A stretch of 64,000 nt of DNA from JBOGXB01 sp050694215. GTDB lineage: Bacteria > Actinomycetota > CADDZG01 > WHSQ01. The position numbers were made by a program, and so were the translations under genes. Numbering within the stretch: the stretch's first letter is position 1; each line of letters opens with the position of its first letter. Below, piece after piece: positions 1-7,622 of this stretch. The DNA is taken from the NCBI GenBank assembly GCA_050694215.1, contig JBOGXB010000001.1, positions 1 through 64,000 on the forward strand. The letters run 5' to 3'. Below the pieces are notes generated by a model. The model had not been told where the DNA came from. It did no database searches and worked only from the letters and a program-made list of their open reading frames with translations.

Positions 1-2
1 GG

Positions 3-335
3 CTCGCCCTCGCGGCACAGGTTCCGGTTATCCCGTGCAGTCTCGTCGGCACCGAAGACGTCATGCCGAAGGAGGCGAAGCTGCCGAAGTTCTTCGGCCG
101 TCCAAAGGTCATGGTGAGATTCGGAAAGCCGATCGACACGTCCCGCTACGCGAACAAGCAGCGTGACCGGTTTGCGCTGCGATCGTTTACCGACGAGCTG
201 ATGTACGAGATCATGCAGCTCTCAGGCCAGAGATACGTCGACGAATATGCCTCGAGGTCGGCAATCGAGCCGTTGCCTGAAGCCGCGCGGCCCGTCGACG
301 ACATCGACCTCTCGGAGGAAGTGCTCGCCGGCTGA
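3..335 (+). CDS. 1-acyl-sn-glycerol-3-phosphate acyltransferase, C-terminal part (partial)
   Basis: This is the 3' end of a gene cut by the window edge. The open frame runs from base 3 through the first ATG at 63, and the residues before that ATG (ALAAQVPVIPCSLVGTEDVM) match the late PlsC segment that follows the acceptor-binding motifs in lysophosphatidate acyltransferases (ALxxGxPVVPVxIxGTxxVMP). The catalytic HX4D motif would lie upstream of the window. The family acylates lysophosphatidic acid at the inner membrane during phospholipid synthesis. The tail (DIDLSEEVLAG) is acidic. It converges on glycerol kinase, so both neighbours touch glycerol/phospholipid metabolism. The family call is fairly sure; the exact acyl acceptor is not. 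Confidence 0.75.
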   Translation, partial: LALAAQVPVIPCSLVGTEDVMPKEAKLPKFFGRPKVMVRFGKPIDTSRYANKQRDRFALRSFTDELMYEIMQLSGQRYVDEYASRSAIEPLPEAARPVDDIDLSEEVLAG

Positions 336-352
336 CGCACTCCGCGGCCCGG

Positions 353-1846
353 TCACTCTTCCACCCACGCTTTGGCTCTCTCCACCGCTTTTAGCCATCC
401 CGCGTAAAGGGAATCCATCTCGTCTCGCGACGCGTTGGGTTCGAAGGTGGCGTCGGCCTGCCAGCCGGCTCCGATCTCGTCCGGGGACGACCAGACCCCT
501 TCCGCGAGGCCCGTGAAGAAGGCCGCTCCCAGGGCAGTCGTCTCGAGGTTCGCAGGCCGCCGGACCGGTACGCCGATCTGGTCGGCCTGGAACTGACAGA
601 GAAGATCCATGACGCTGGCGCCTCCATCAACTCTCAGCTCCTCGAGGGACCTCCCGGCGTCGGACGCCATCGCCTCGGTGACGTCGCGCGTCTGGAATGC
701 CATCGCCTCCACCGCGGCCCGTGCGAGATGGGCTCTGGTCGTACCGCGCGTGATACCGAGATAGGCGCCGCGGGCGTAAGGATCCCAGTGAGGCGCACCA
801 AGCCCGACGAATGCGGGAACGAGGAATGTGCCCCCCGAATCGGGTACCGACTCGGCCAGTGGTTCGGTGTCCGAGGCCGAGGAGATGATCTCGAGGCCGT
901 CGCGAAGCCATTGGACCGCAGCTCCCGTGACGAAGATGCTGCCCTCGAGCGCGTAACGAACGCCGTCACCGAGGTCCCACGCCGCGGTCGACAGCAGCCC
1001 CGTGTTCGAAGCCTGGACGTCTGCGCCCGTGTTCATCACGACGAACGAGCCGGTCCCGTAGGTGTTCTTGGCCATACCTTCCTCGAAGCATGCCTGGCCG
1101 AAGAGTGCGGCCTGCTGGTCACCTGCCGCGCCCGAGATCGGAACCGACGCACCCAGGACGTCGGGAACAGTCTCACCAAATCGTCCACTCGACGGCTTCA
1201 GGACGGGAAGCAAGGTACGAGGGATGGAGAGCCGGTCGAGGATCCAGTCGTCCCAACCGGCGTCGCGCAGCGAATAGAGCATCGTGCGCGATGCATTAGA
1301 GGGCTCGGTCGCATGGATCTCGCCCCCCGTCAGCTTGTGGACGAGCCACGCGTCGATCGTCCCGAATGCGAGCTCGCCCGCCTCGGCGCGCGCCCGCAGA
1401 CCGTCGACGTTCTCGAGGTACCAGATGATTTTGGTAGCCGAGAAGTAGGGGTCGAGCACCAGCCCGGTGCGTTCCCGGAGCTCAGGTTCGAGCCCCTCGG
1501 ATCTCAATCTCCGACAGATCGGGGCGGACCTGCGACACTGCCACACGATCGCCGGCGCGACCGCCTTGCCCGTCGCACGGTCCCACAGCACGGTTGTCTC
1601 GCGCTGGTTCGCTATCCCGATCCCGGCTATGTCTCTCGCGCTCGCGCCCGAGGAACGCAGCGCGTCGGCGGCGACGCGCTGCGTGACCTCCCAGATCTCC
1701 TCAGCGTCGTGCTCGACCCATCCCGGCCTGGGGTAGTGCTGAGAGAACTCTGAATAGGCGCGTCCTACTACTCGTGTCGAACCGTCGAGGATCAGCACGG
1801 TTATACCGGTAGTACCTGCATCGATTGACATAACGAGCTCCGGCAT
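353..1846 (-). CDS. glpK: Glycerol kinase
   Basis: ATP-dependent phosphorylation of glycerol to sn-glycerol 3-phosphate in the cytoplasm. The protein has 497 residues, the normal length. It opens with the FGGY/actin-fold phosphate-1 loop (MSIDAGTTGITVLILDG), then the glycerol-site segment GWVEHDAEEIW, the NQRETTVLWD and GTIDAWLVHKLTGG motifs, and the C-terminal adenosine loop RVDGGASVMDLLCQFQAD. The start at 1846 is chosen because a perfect AAGGAGG lies 7 bases upstream; a longer frame reaching 1948 would run into the divergent gene at 1927. No glpF or glpD is adjacent, so it stands alone here. Confidence 0.95.
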   Translation of the reverse strand: MPELVMSIDAGTTGITVLILDGSTRVVGRAYSEFSQHYPRPGWVEHDAEEIWEVTQRVAADALRSSGASARDIAGIGIANQRETTVLWDRATGKAVAPAIVWQCRRSAPICRRLRSEGLEPELRERTGLVLDPYFSATKIIWYLENVDGLRARAEAGELAFGTIDAWLVHKLTGGEIHATEPSNASRTMLYSLRDAGWDDWILDRLSIPRTLLPVLKPSSGRFGETVPDVLGASVPISGAAGDQQAALFGQACFEEGMAKNTYGTGSFVVMNTGADVQASNTGLLSTAAWDLGDGVRYALEGSIFVTGAAVQWLRDGLEIISSASDTEPLAESVPDSGGTFLVPAFVGLGAPHWDPYARGAYLGITRGTTRAHLARAAVEAMAFQTRDVTEAMASDAGRSLEELRVDGGASVMDLLCQFQADQIGVPVRRPANLETTALGAAFFTGLAEGVWSSPDEIGAGWQADATFEPNASRDEMDSLYAGWLKAVERAKAWVEE

Positions 1847-1926
1847 CCGACCTCCTTGTACATCTCGAACCCGCCGCGAAACCTCTTCCGTCATCCAGCG
1901 GTCGCGGGAAGGGGCAGAATGATGGC

Positions 1927-2310
1927 GTGCGAGATCATCCCGTGGCATCCAAAGCTAACTTGTCCGGCATCCGCAAGCTGATCCGCGCCGACCTCAATCG
2001 TCACGGGATCGACCCTTCTCACTGTTTCGACTGTCTCGTCGCCGTCACCGAGGTCTGTGCGAACGCGCTGGGTCGCAACGGGGCCGACGACAACGAAGCA
2101 TGCGTGCGGTGGGAGGTCGCGCACGACGAGGCGCGCTTCTACGTCGAGGATTTCTCGGGACGCGAGTCGGCGATCATTCGCCACCCGTCTCGAAGCAACG
2201 GAGATTTCGATGATCTCGGTACGGAGCTGATCCGTAACCTGATGGACGAGGTGAATGTCGCCGTGGGTCCGAACAGCACGACCATCAAGCTGGTCAAACG
2301 TCTCCACTGA
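1927..2310 (+). CDS. RsbW-like ATP-binding regulatory protein (HATPase_c_2)
   Basis: A 127-residue stand-alone GHKL ATPase domain of the anti-sigma serine kinase type. The N-box region is DCLVAVTEVCANALG, with the E and N that coordinate Mg-ATP, followed by DDLGTELIRNLMDEVNV at the G2 position. Family members bind a sigma factor or phosphorylate an anti-sigma antagonist. No sigma factor or STAS-domain antagonist is encoded beside it, so its partner is unknown. Start GTG at 1927 sits 9-12 bases after an AAGGGG; an in-frame GTG at 1942 is an alternative. The G1 box is weak (VEDFSGRES), which raises the possibility of poor ATPase activity. Confidence 0.7.
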   Translation: MRDHPVASKANLSGIRKLIRADLNRHGIDPSHCFDCLVAVTEVCANALGRNGADDNEACVRWEVAHDEARFYVEDFSGRESAIIRHPSRSNGDFDDLGTELIRNLMDEVNVAVGPNSTTIKLVKRLH

Positions 2311-2372
2311 GTCCTTCATCCGGTGGAGGTCATCGATCCACCGCGGGCTCCCTACGCGTGGATGCGCGTGCG

Positions 2373-3380
2373 CTAGGACTTGATGATTATCTCGGCCTCT
2401 ATCCAGCCGAGCCCCGAGATGCCGATCGCCTGGGCCGCGGCCTCGCTGAGGTCCAAGATTCGGTCGTCGATGTAGGGGCCGCGGTCGTTCACGAGGACGA
2501 CGACGCCCTTCCCGCCATGAGTCACGTATAACCACGTCCCGAAGGGAAGGTCCCGGCTGGCCGCGGTGAAGAGCCTGGGGTCGAAGATGTCGCCGTTGGC
2601 GGTTGAGTTGCCTTCGAACCCGGGCCCGTACCACGATGCGATGCCCTCGAAGCTGATGCCGGTTCCGACGAATCCGTTGGGTATCCCCGGTGCGGGGCCG
2701 CTCACGCCGAGCAGATCGAGGAAGGCCTGGTTCGGGTCCGCGGCCAGAGCGGCCGCGGCTCGAGCCCTGCGTTCGAGCTCATTCACCCTTCTGGTCAGCT
2801 CGCGCAGGACCGACCGCCGTTGGGCGACGGTGGATTCGACCTCCTCTGCTATGGCTACCACCTCGGCATTGGCGGCGAGGAGCTTTTGCTTCTGCACGTC
2901 GATCCGGCTCTGTGCGTGCTTGGCCTCGGCTCTGGCTTGCGCGAGGTCGCGCAGGGCATCCGCGTCCAGCGATGCAGCCTCGGACTGGACTTCCGCGCGC
3001 GCGAACAGCTCGTCCATGCTGCGTGACGACAGCAGCAACGCGAACTGACCGGTCGATCCGCTCTTGTACGCCTCTACCGCTCTGCTGGTGTAGCTGTCGA
3101 GGGCTGCGTCGTAAGCCTGCTCCGCGTCGTGCAATTCGCTCTCGATCACACCGATCTCCGCACTGCGAGTTGCGATCCTCTCCTCGAGTCGGCCTCTTCG
3201 TTGGTTGAGGACGGCCAGCTCCTGCTCGAGGCCGCCGACGCCGTCGGCTATGGCCTGGGCGCGCTCGCGCAGCGTCTCCAGGTCCGCGGCGCTTGCGAGA
3301 TGGCCGCTCGCGCCGAGTGCGGTCACCACGAGCAAGCTCGCGACGAGGGCGCGAACCGCCCTCCTGGGACTCAGGCTCAT
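2373..3380 (-). CDS. Secreted coiled-coil protein with C-terminal RlpA-like double-psi beta-barrel
   Basis: 335 residues. An N-terminal signal peptide (MSLSPRRAVRALVASLLVVT, cleavage probably near ASAAD) is followed by a long charged coiled coil at about residues 35-215, and then a double-psi beta-barrel at about 245-335 with the RlpA signatures EGIASWYGPGFEGNSTANGD, SRDLPFGTWLYVTHGGKGV and VLVNDRGPYIDDRILDLS. RlpA proteins are septal lytic transglycosylases or peptidoglycan-binding proteins; the Asp of NDRGPY is the conserved acidic residue. Coil plus barrel is a common actinobacterial arrangement and suggests a cell-wall hydrolase held at the wall by the coil. The start at 3380 has AAAAAGGAC just upstream and is the only start giving a clean signal peptide. 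Confidence 0.8.
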   Translation of the reverse strand: MSLSPRRAVRALVASLLVVTALGASGHLASAADLETLRERAQAIADGVGGLEQELAVLNQRRGRLEERIATRSAEIGVIESELHDAEQAYDAALDSYTSRAVEAYKSGSTGQFALLLSSRSMDELFARAEVQSEAASLDADALRDLAQARAEAKHAQSRIDVQKQKLLAANAEVVAIAEEVESTVAQRRSVLRELTRRVNELERRARAAAALAADPNQAFLDLLGVSGPAPGIPNGFVGTGISFEGIASWYGPGFEGNSTANGDIFDPRLFTAASRDLPFGTWLYVTHGGKGVVVLVNDRGPYIDDRILDLSEAAAQAIGISGLGWIEAEIIIKS

Positions 3381-3465
3381 GTCCTTTTTGTCGGCTCTCG
3401 GGCCGGGTGGATTGAGCGGGGATCGACCCTTAGATTTGTAGCCACTCGACTCAGGGGGTGAGGAA

Positions 3466-4497
3466 GTGGCGCGCGTCGGCATCCTGACCGGGGGAGGGGA
3501 CTGCCCCGGCCTCAACGCCGTGATCCGGGCAGTCGTTCGCAAGGGCGTCAACCGCTACGGGCACGCGATCGTGGGCTACCGTGACGGCTGGCGGGGGGTC
3601 CTCGACAACTCGGTCACACATCTCAACCCGGACAACACCGCAGGCATCCTTCATCGGGGCGGGACCATCCTCGGTTCGTCGCGAACGAACCCGTTCAAGG
3701 AGGAGCGCGGCGTCGAGCGCATAAGAGAGAATCTCGAGGCCGAGCGCATAGAGGCGCTGATCGCGGTCGGGGGAGAGGACACGCTGGGGGTTGCCGACAA
3801 GCTCGCAACCGAAGGGGTCCACGTCGTTGGTGTTCCGAAGACGATCGACAACGATCTCAGCGCGACCGACTACACCTTCGGCTTCAACACCGCCGTGCAG
3901 ATATGCACCGATGCGATCGACCGCCTGCATACGACGGCCGAGTCGCACAACCGCGTCATCGTCCTGGAGGTGATGGGCCGCCACGCGGGATGGATAGCGA
4001 CTTACTCGGGCATCGCCGGCGGGGCGGACGCGATCCTGGTACCGGAGCGGCCATTCGACATCGAAGTGGTGTGCGAGCACATCCGGCACCGGCACCGCAA
4101 GGGACGCTTCTTCTCGATCGTGGTGGTTGCGGAAGGCGCCAAGCCGGCCGAGGGCAGCGAGATCATCCAGGAGGAGCACAAGGACCAGTTCGGACACGTC
4201 CGTCTCGGCGGTATCGGCATGATCCTCGAGAGGGAGATCGAGGAGCGGACCGGCTTCGAGACCCGGGTGACGATCCTTGGTCACATCCAGCGCGGGGGGA
4301 CACCAACGGCGTTCGACCGCGTGCTCGCGACGCGTTTCGGCATCGAGGCGATCGACACCGTGGACGACGGCGACTACGGCAAGATGGTCGCGCTGCAAGG
4401 CACGGACATCGTGCGCGTTCCGATCGGAGAGGCGGTGACCGAGCTCAAGACGGTCGACCCCGAGCTGTACGAGACGGCAGAGGTCTTCTTCGGCTGA
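3466..4497 (+). CDS. pfp: 6-phosphofructokinase, group III, probably pyrophosphate-dependent
   Basis: Phosphorylates fructose 6-phosphate to fructose 1,6-bisphosphate. It has 343 residues and all family motifs: GGGDCPGLNAVIRAV at the start, the catalytic loop PKTIDNDL, MGRHAGWIA, and HIQRGGTPTAFDR. Two positions decide the phosphate donor: residue 105 is Asp (VGGEDT) and residue 125 is Lys (PKTIDND). ATP enzymes of this group have Gly at the first position, while the PPi enzyme of Amycolatopsis methanolica has Asp plus Lys. From this I infer PPi use, which would make the step reversible and energy-saving. GTG start, preceded by GGTGAGG. Divergent from the RlpA-like gene. Confidence 0.88.
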   Translation: MARVGILTGGGDCPGLNAVIRAVVRKGVNRYGHAIVGYRDGWRGVLDNSVTHLNPDNTAGILHRGGTILGSSRTNPFKEERGVERIRENLEAERIEALIAVGGEDTLGVADKLATEGVHVVGVPKTIDNDLSATDYTFGFNTAVQICTDAIDRLHTTAESHNRVIVLEVMGRHAGWIATYSGIAGGADAILVPERPFDIEVVCEHIRHRHRKGRFFSIVVVAEGAKPAEGSEIIQEEHKDQFGHVRLGGIGMILEREIEERTGFETRVTILGHIQRGGTPTAFDRVLATRFGIEAIDTVDDGDYGKMVALQGTDIVRVPIGEAVTELKTVDPELYETAEVFFG

Positions 4498-4524
4498 CGT
4501 GAGCTGAGCGCCCGTACCGCCCCT

Positions 4525-4530
4525 TATCCT
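4525..4530 (+). promoter_or_regulatory. -10 box for a leaderless ltaE transcript
   Basis: TATCCT ends 6 bases before the ATG of threonine aldolase, and no Shine-Dalgarno sequence lies between them. That geometry puts transcription start at or next to the start codon. No convincing -35 hexamer. Confidence 0.4.
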
Positions 4531-4536
4531 GGGACC

Positions 4537-5574
4537 ATGGCCGAGCTCGTGGACCTGCGCTCCGACACGGTCACCCGACCCACGCCCGAGATGCGTCGCG
4601 CCATGAGCGAAGCCGAGGTCGGCGACGACGTCTTCGGCGACGATCCCACCGTCAACGCGCTGCAGGAGTACGCCGCCGATCTGCTGGGGAAGGAGGCCGG
4701 TCTCTTCGTCCCGACGGGGTCGATGGGCAACCAGGTGTCGCTGGGCGCCCTCGCACGCCCGGGAGACGAGGTCGTTTGTCATGCCGACGCCCACTTCCTC
4801 CATTTCGAGGGCGGCTCGGTTGCCGCCCATCTGGGCCTGATGATGCGACCGCTGTCCGGCCGCTACGGCGTCATCGATGCGGAGCAGGTAGCCGGGCTGA
4901 TCCGGCCCGGCAACATGCACAACCCCCGCACGGCCGTCGTCGCCATCGAGAACACGCACAACATGGCCGGGGGCCGCGTCTTCCCGCTGGACGAGGCCCG
5001 GGCGGTCGGCAAGGTCGCGAAAGAAGGCGGAGCGCGCGTCCATCTCGACGGCGCGCGCATCTTCAACGCTCAGGTCGCAACGGGCATCCCGGCGCGCGAG
5101 TGGGCGGCATGCGCCGACACGGTTAGCTTCTGCTTTTCGAAGGGCCTTGGTGCGCCGATCGGCTCGATGGTGTGCTCCACCACCGACGTGATCGAGGAGG
5201 CTCGCAGGTTGCGTAAGCGGCTGGGGGGAGGCATGCGGCAGGTCGGTGTCATCGCGGCCGCCGCGAGGGTCGCCCTGGAGACCGGCGTCGATCGCTTGGC
5301 CGAGGATCACGCGCACGCCCGCGAGCTGGCCCGAGGGCTGAGGGAGCTCCACGAGGACGCGGTCGACGACCAGGCGGTGGAGACGAACATGCTCCAGCTC
5401 GATTTGAGGCCCTTTTCGAAGCAGGCGCCCGAGGTGAGCGAGGCACTGCTGGCCGAGGGGGTCCTCACGCTCGGGTTCCCTGGGGCAACCATGCGGCTCG
5501 TGACCCACAGGGACGTCTCCGGCGCCGACGTCGGCACCGCGCTCGTGGCCCTCAGGAAGGTGCTGTCCGGCTAG
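4537..5574 (+). CDS. ltaE: Low-specificity L-threonine aldolase
   Basis: PLP enzyme cleaving L-threonine or L-allo-threonine to glycine and acetaldehyde. It has 345 residues, the usual length. Motifs seen are VDLRSDTVTRPTPEMRRAM at the N-terminus, GDDVFGDDPTV, the cofactor-stacking region HADAHFLHFEGG, HLDGARIFNA (the Asp that contacts the pyridine nitrogen), and the Schiff-base lysine in SFCFSKGLGAPIGS at about residue 201. ATG start directly after a -10 box. It is followed by a hairpin, so it is probably monocistronic. Confidence 0.92.
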   Translation: MAELVDLRSDTVTRPTPEMRRAMSEAEVGDDVFGDDPTVNALQEYAADLLGKEAGLFVPTGSMGNQVSLGALARPGDEVVCHADAHFLHFEGGSVAAHLGLMMRPLSGRYGVIDAEQVAGLIRPGNMHNPRTAVVAIENTHNMAGGRVFPLDEARAVGKVAKEGGARVHLDGARIFNAQVATGIPAREWAACADTVSFCFSKGLGAPIGSMVCSTTDVIEEARRLRKRLGGGMRQVGVIAAAARVALETGVDRLAEDHAHARELARGLRELHEDAVDDQAVETNMLQLDLRPFSKQAPEVSEALLAEGVLTLGFPGATMRLVTHRDVSGADVGTALVALRKVLSG

Positions 5575-5605
5575 CAATCTCTTAGAGGCTGATCCCTGGA
5601 GGGCC

Positions 5606-5637
5606 GGCAAGCAGGCAGAGTTTCTTGCCTGCCTTGG
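5606..5637 (+). terminator. Terminator-like hairpin after ltaE
   Basis: GCAAGCAGGCA pairs with TGCCTGCCTTG (one bulged base) around a loop of about 8 bases, followed by a short T-containing stretch. It sits between ltaE and the RsbW-like gene. There is no long T tract, so efficiency is uncertain. Confidence 0.5.
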
Positions 5638-5670
5638 TTTGCCCCCCACCCCGAGGGGAACCCTCTTCAT

Positions 5671-6126
5671 GTGAACATCACACTCGCCCTCTGCCTCCCC
5701 CGCGACGAAATGAGCGTCGGCATCGCCCGGCACATATGCCGCGATGCCCTCGTAACGCTCGGGGTCAGTGACGACTGTGTCGCCGACGTCGAGCTGGCGG
5801 TCACCGAGGCGTGCACCAACGTCCTCAGGCACGCTGCCTCGCGAACCCACGAGTACGAGGTCCAGGTCGAGATCGACGACAGCACCTGCCAGATCCGCGT
5901 GATCGACGCGGGAGACCACTTCCACATGGCGGAGGAGCCCACACCCGTCCCCGTCACCGCCGAGAGCGGCCGGGGCCTGTTCCTCATGAAGGCGATGGTC
6001 GACCGGCTCGATCTCGACCATGAGCCGGAGGCGGGAACGGTCGTCAAGCTGACCAAGGAGCTCGCGTTCGAGGGCGTCACGGCCCCCCGCGGGCTGGCTG
6101 TGGTCCCGCAGGATCCCTCGCTCTAG
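5671..6126 (+). CDS. RsbW/SpoIIAB-like anti-sigma ATPase
   Basis: A 151-residue GHKL ATPase domain. The N box is DVELAVTEACTNVLRHA, the G1 box VIDAGDHF, and the G2 box SGRGLFLMKAMVDRL, all well formed; the sheet ends with GTVVKLTKEL. This is a better-preserved relative of the protein at 1927-2310. Such proteins switch sigma factors by binding them or by phosphorylating an STAS-domain partner; neither partner is encoded nearby. GTG start at 5671; GAGGGGA lies about 14 bases upstream, a loose Shine-Dalgarno position. Confidence 0.8.
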   Translation: MNITLALCLPRDEMSVGIARHICRDALVTLGVSDDCVADVELAVTEACTNVLRHAASRTHEYEVQVEIDDSTCQIRVIDAGDHFHMAEEPTPVPVTAESGRGLFLMKAMVDRLDLDHEPEAGTVVKLTKELAFEGVTAPRGLAVVPQDPSL

Positions 6127-6142
6127 CCGGCCACCGGCCGGC
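6126..6142 (+). terminator. Hairpin immediately after the RsbW-like gene
   Basis: GCCGGCC (6126-6132) and GGCCGGC (6136-6142) form a perfect 7-bp stem around ACC, starting at the last base of the stop codon. It may end transcription before the thi operon. There is no T tract. Confidence 0.4.
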
Positions 6143-6301
6143 TTCGGGTTAGGCAGCAGGGCCGGGATCCCCGTTCGGAATCGGCGCCGGCATCGTCTCC
6201 TCCTCTCACACAGCTTTCATATGGTGGGTACCGGCGAGTAGAACCAGGAAAACGCAAGGGAGGTCGCGATCTCTTCGGTTCGAGCACCCGCCTCACCCGA
6301 C

Positions 6302-7405
6302 GTGGTCGTCCTCGGTGGCGGGGTGATCGGTCTGGCCGTGGCATGGCGGGCCCGGCAAGCAGGCTTGGCGGTCACCCTCGTCGATCCCGGCGATCCCGCT
6401 GGAGCCTCGCGGATCGCGGCCGGGATGCTGGCGCCGGTCACCGAGGCCCACTATGGCGAAGAGACGCTCCTGCAGCTCAACCTCGTCTCGTCACAGCGCT
6501 ACCCGGGGTTCATCGCCGAGCTGGAGGAGGCCACTGGCATGGACTGCGGCTACTCGCAGTGCGGGACGCTGGCGGTGGCCCGCGACGCGGACGACAACGC
6601 AGCCCTCGACGATCTCTATACCTTCCAGGAACGCCTGGATCTCAAGGTCGAACGTCTGAGAGCTAAGGAATGCCGCGAGCTCGAGCCCAACCTCTCGCCG
6701 AGGGTCCGGGGCGGGATCCTCGTCGAGCACGACCATCAGGTCGACCCCCAGGCCTTTATGAGGGCTTTGAGCAAAGCCTGCGAGATCGCGGGCGTAGTGC
6801 ACGTCGGAGGCAGGGCGCGCTCCATCGAAGGGACCGCAGGGGCGGTCCAGGGAGTGTCGCTCGACCGTGGGGACCGGATCGTGACCGACAAGGTCGTCGT
6901 TGCGGCCGGTTGCTGGAGCGGTTCGATCGAGGGGCTGCCTGAGGGTGCCGCTTCGACCATTCGTCCCGTCAAGGGCCAGCTGCTTCAGCTGCGAAGTCGA
7001 TCGGGCGAGCCCTTGGCCCATCGCAACGTACGCGGGCTCGACGTCTACATCGTGTCGCGTCCCGACGGGCGGACGGTGGTCGGCGCAACCGTTGAGGAGC
7101 AGGGGTTCGACACAACCGTCACTGCGGGAGCGGCGTTCGAGCTCCTGCGCGACGCCTGGGAGCTGCTTCCCGGCGTCACGGAGATGGAGCTGGTCTCTCA
7201 GCAAGCGGGCCTGCGGCCGGGGACGCCCGACAACGCTCCGTTGATCGGGGGCACCACCGTCGAGGGATTGCTCATGGCGACGGGGCACTATCGCAACGGC
7301 ATCCTGCTCGCCCCGATCACCGCGGAGGTAGTGGCGGGGATGCTTGCCGGGCGGCCGTCGCCCGAGATGGCAGAGCCCTTCTCTCCTCGGCGCCTGGGGC
7401 TTTGA
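6302..7405 (+). CDS. thiO: Glycine oxidase, thiamin thiazole synthesis
   Basis: FAD enzyme that oxidises glycine to iminoglycine (dehydroglycine) for thiazole formation. The Rossmann FAD motif VVVLGGGVIGLAVAWRARQA begins at the very N-terminus. GASRIAAGMLAPVTEAHYGE, a substrate-domain segment, and the C-terminal GLRPGTPDNAPLIGG and ATGHYRNGILLAPITA match ThiO. It starts thiO-thiS-thiG, with short gaps, so these are one operon. Start choice is awkward: GTG 6302 lacks a ribosome site, while AAGGGAGG ends 5 bases before an in-frame ATC at 6269 that would add 11 residues. No TPP riboswitch is recognisable upstream. Confidence 0.9.
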   Translation: MVVLGGGVIGLAVAWRARQAGLAVTLVDPGDPAGASRIAAGMLAPVTEAHYGEETLLQLNLVSSQRYPGFIAELEEATGMDCGYSQCGTLAVARDADDNAALDDLYTFQERLDLKVERLRAKECRELEPNLSPRVRGGILVEHDHQVDPQAFMRALSKACEIAGVVHVGGRARSIEGTAGAVQGVSLDRGDRIVTDKVVVAAGCWSGSIEGLPEGAASTIRPVKGQLLQLRSRSGEPLAHRNVRGLDVYIVSRPDGRTVVGATVEEQGFDTTVTAGAAFELLRDAWELLPGVTEMELVSQQAGLRPGTPDNAPLIGGTTVEGLLMATGHYRNGILLAPITAEVVAGMLAGRPSPEMAEPFSPRRLGL

Positions 7406-7417
7406 GCAGGTCGATCG

Positions 7418-7618
7418 ATGAAGCTCTTGGTAAACGGCGATCGCAGAGATGTCGCAGATGGAGCGACCGTAGCGGATCTCCTGAACGAGATGGAGACCCC
7501 ACCCTCGGGCGTCGCGGTCGCCGTCAACGGTGAGGTCGTTCCGAGGGTTCGATGGGGACGGCTGCCTTTGACAGAGGGTGATCGGGTCGAGGTACTCAGC
7601 GCTATCGGGGGAGGATAG
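7418..7618 (+). CDS. thiS: ThiS sulfur carrier protein
   Basis: Small ubiquitin-fold protein (66 residues) that carries sulfur as a C-terminal thiocarboxylate and delivers it to ThiG. The fold's signatures are MKLLVNGDRRDV, VAVAVNGEVVPR and EGDRVEVLSAIGGG. The C-terminal Gly-Gly needed for adenylation is present, with one extra Gly. It lies 12 bases after thiO and 4 bases before thiG. The adenylating enzyme (ThiF/MoeB type) is not in the window. Confidence 0.93.
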   Translation: MKLLVNGDRRDVADGATVADLLNEMETPPSGVAVAVNGEVVPRVRWGRLPLTEGDRVEVLSAIGGG

Positions 7619-7622
7619 AAGC

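Noticed and set aside
3451..6021. Very long leftward open frame (856 codons) opposite pfp, ltaE and the RsbW-like gene
   Set aside because: It is antisense to recognised genes, has low-complexity composition, and results from high G+C third positions.
6143..6301. TPP riboswitch before thiO
   Set aside because: Expected in front of thiamin genes, but the conserved CTGAGA and ACCTGATC-type segments are not visible in this interval on the plus strand.
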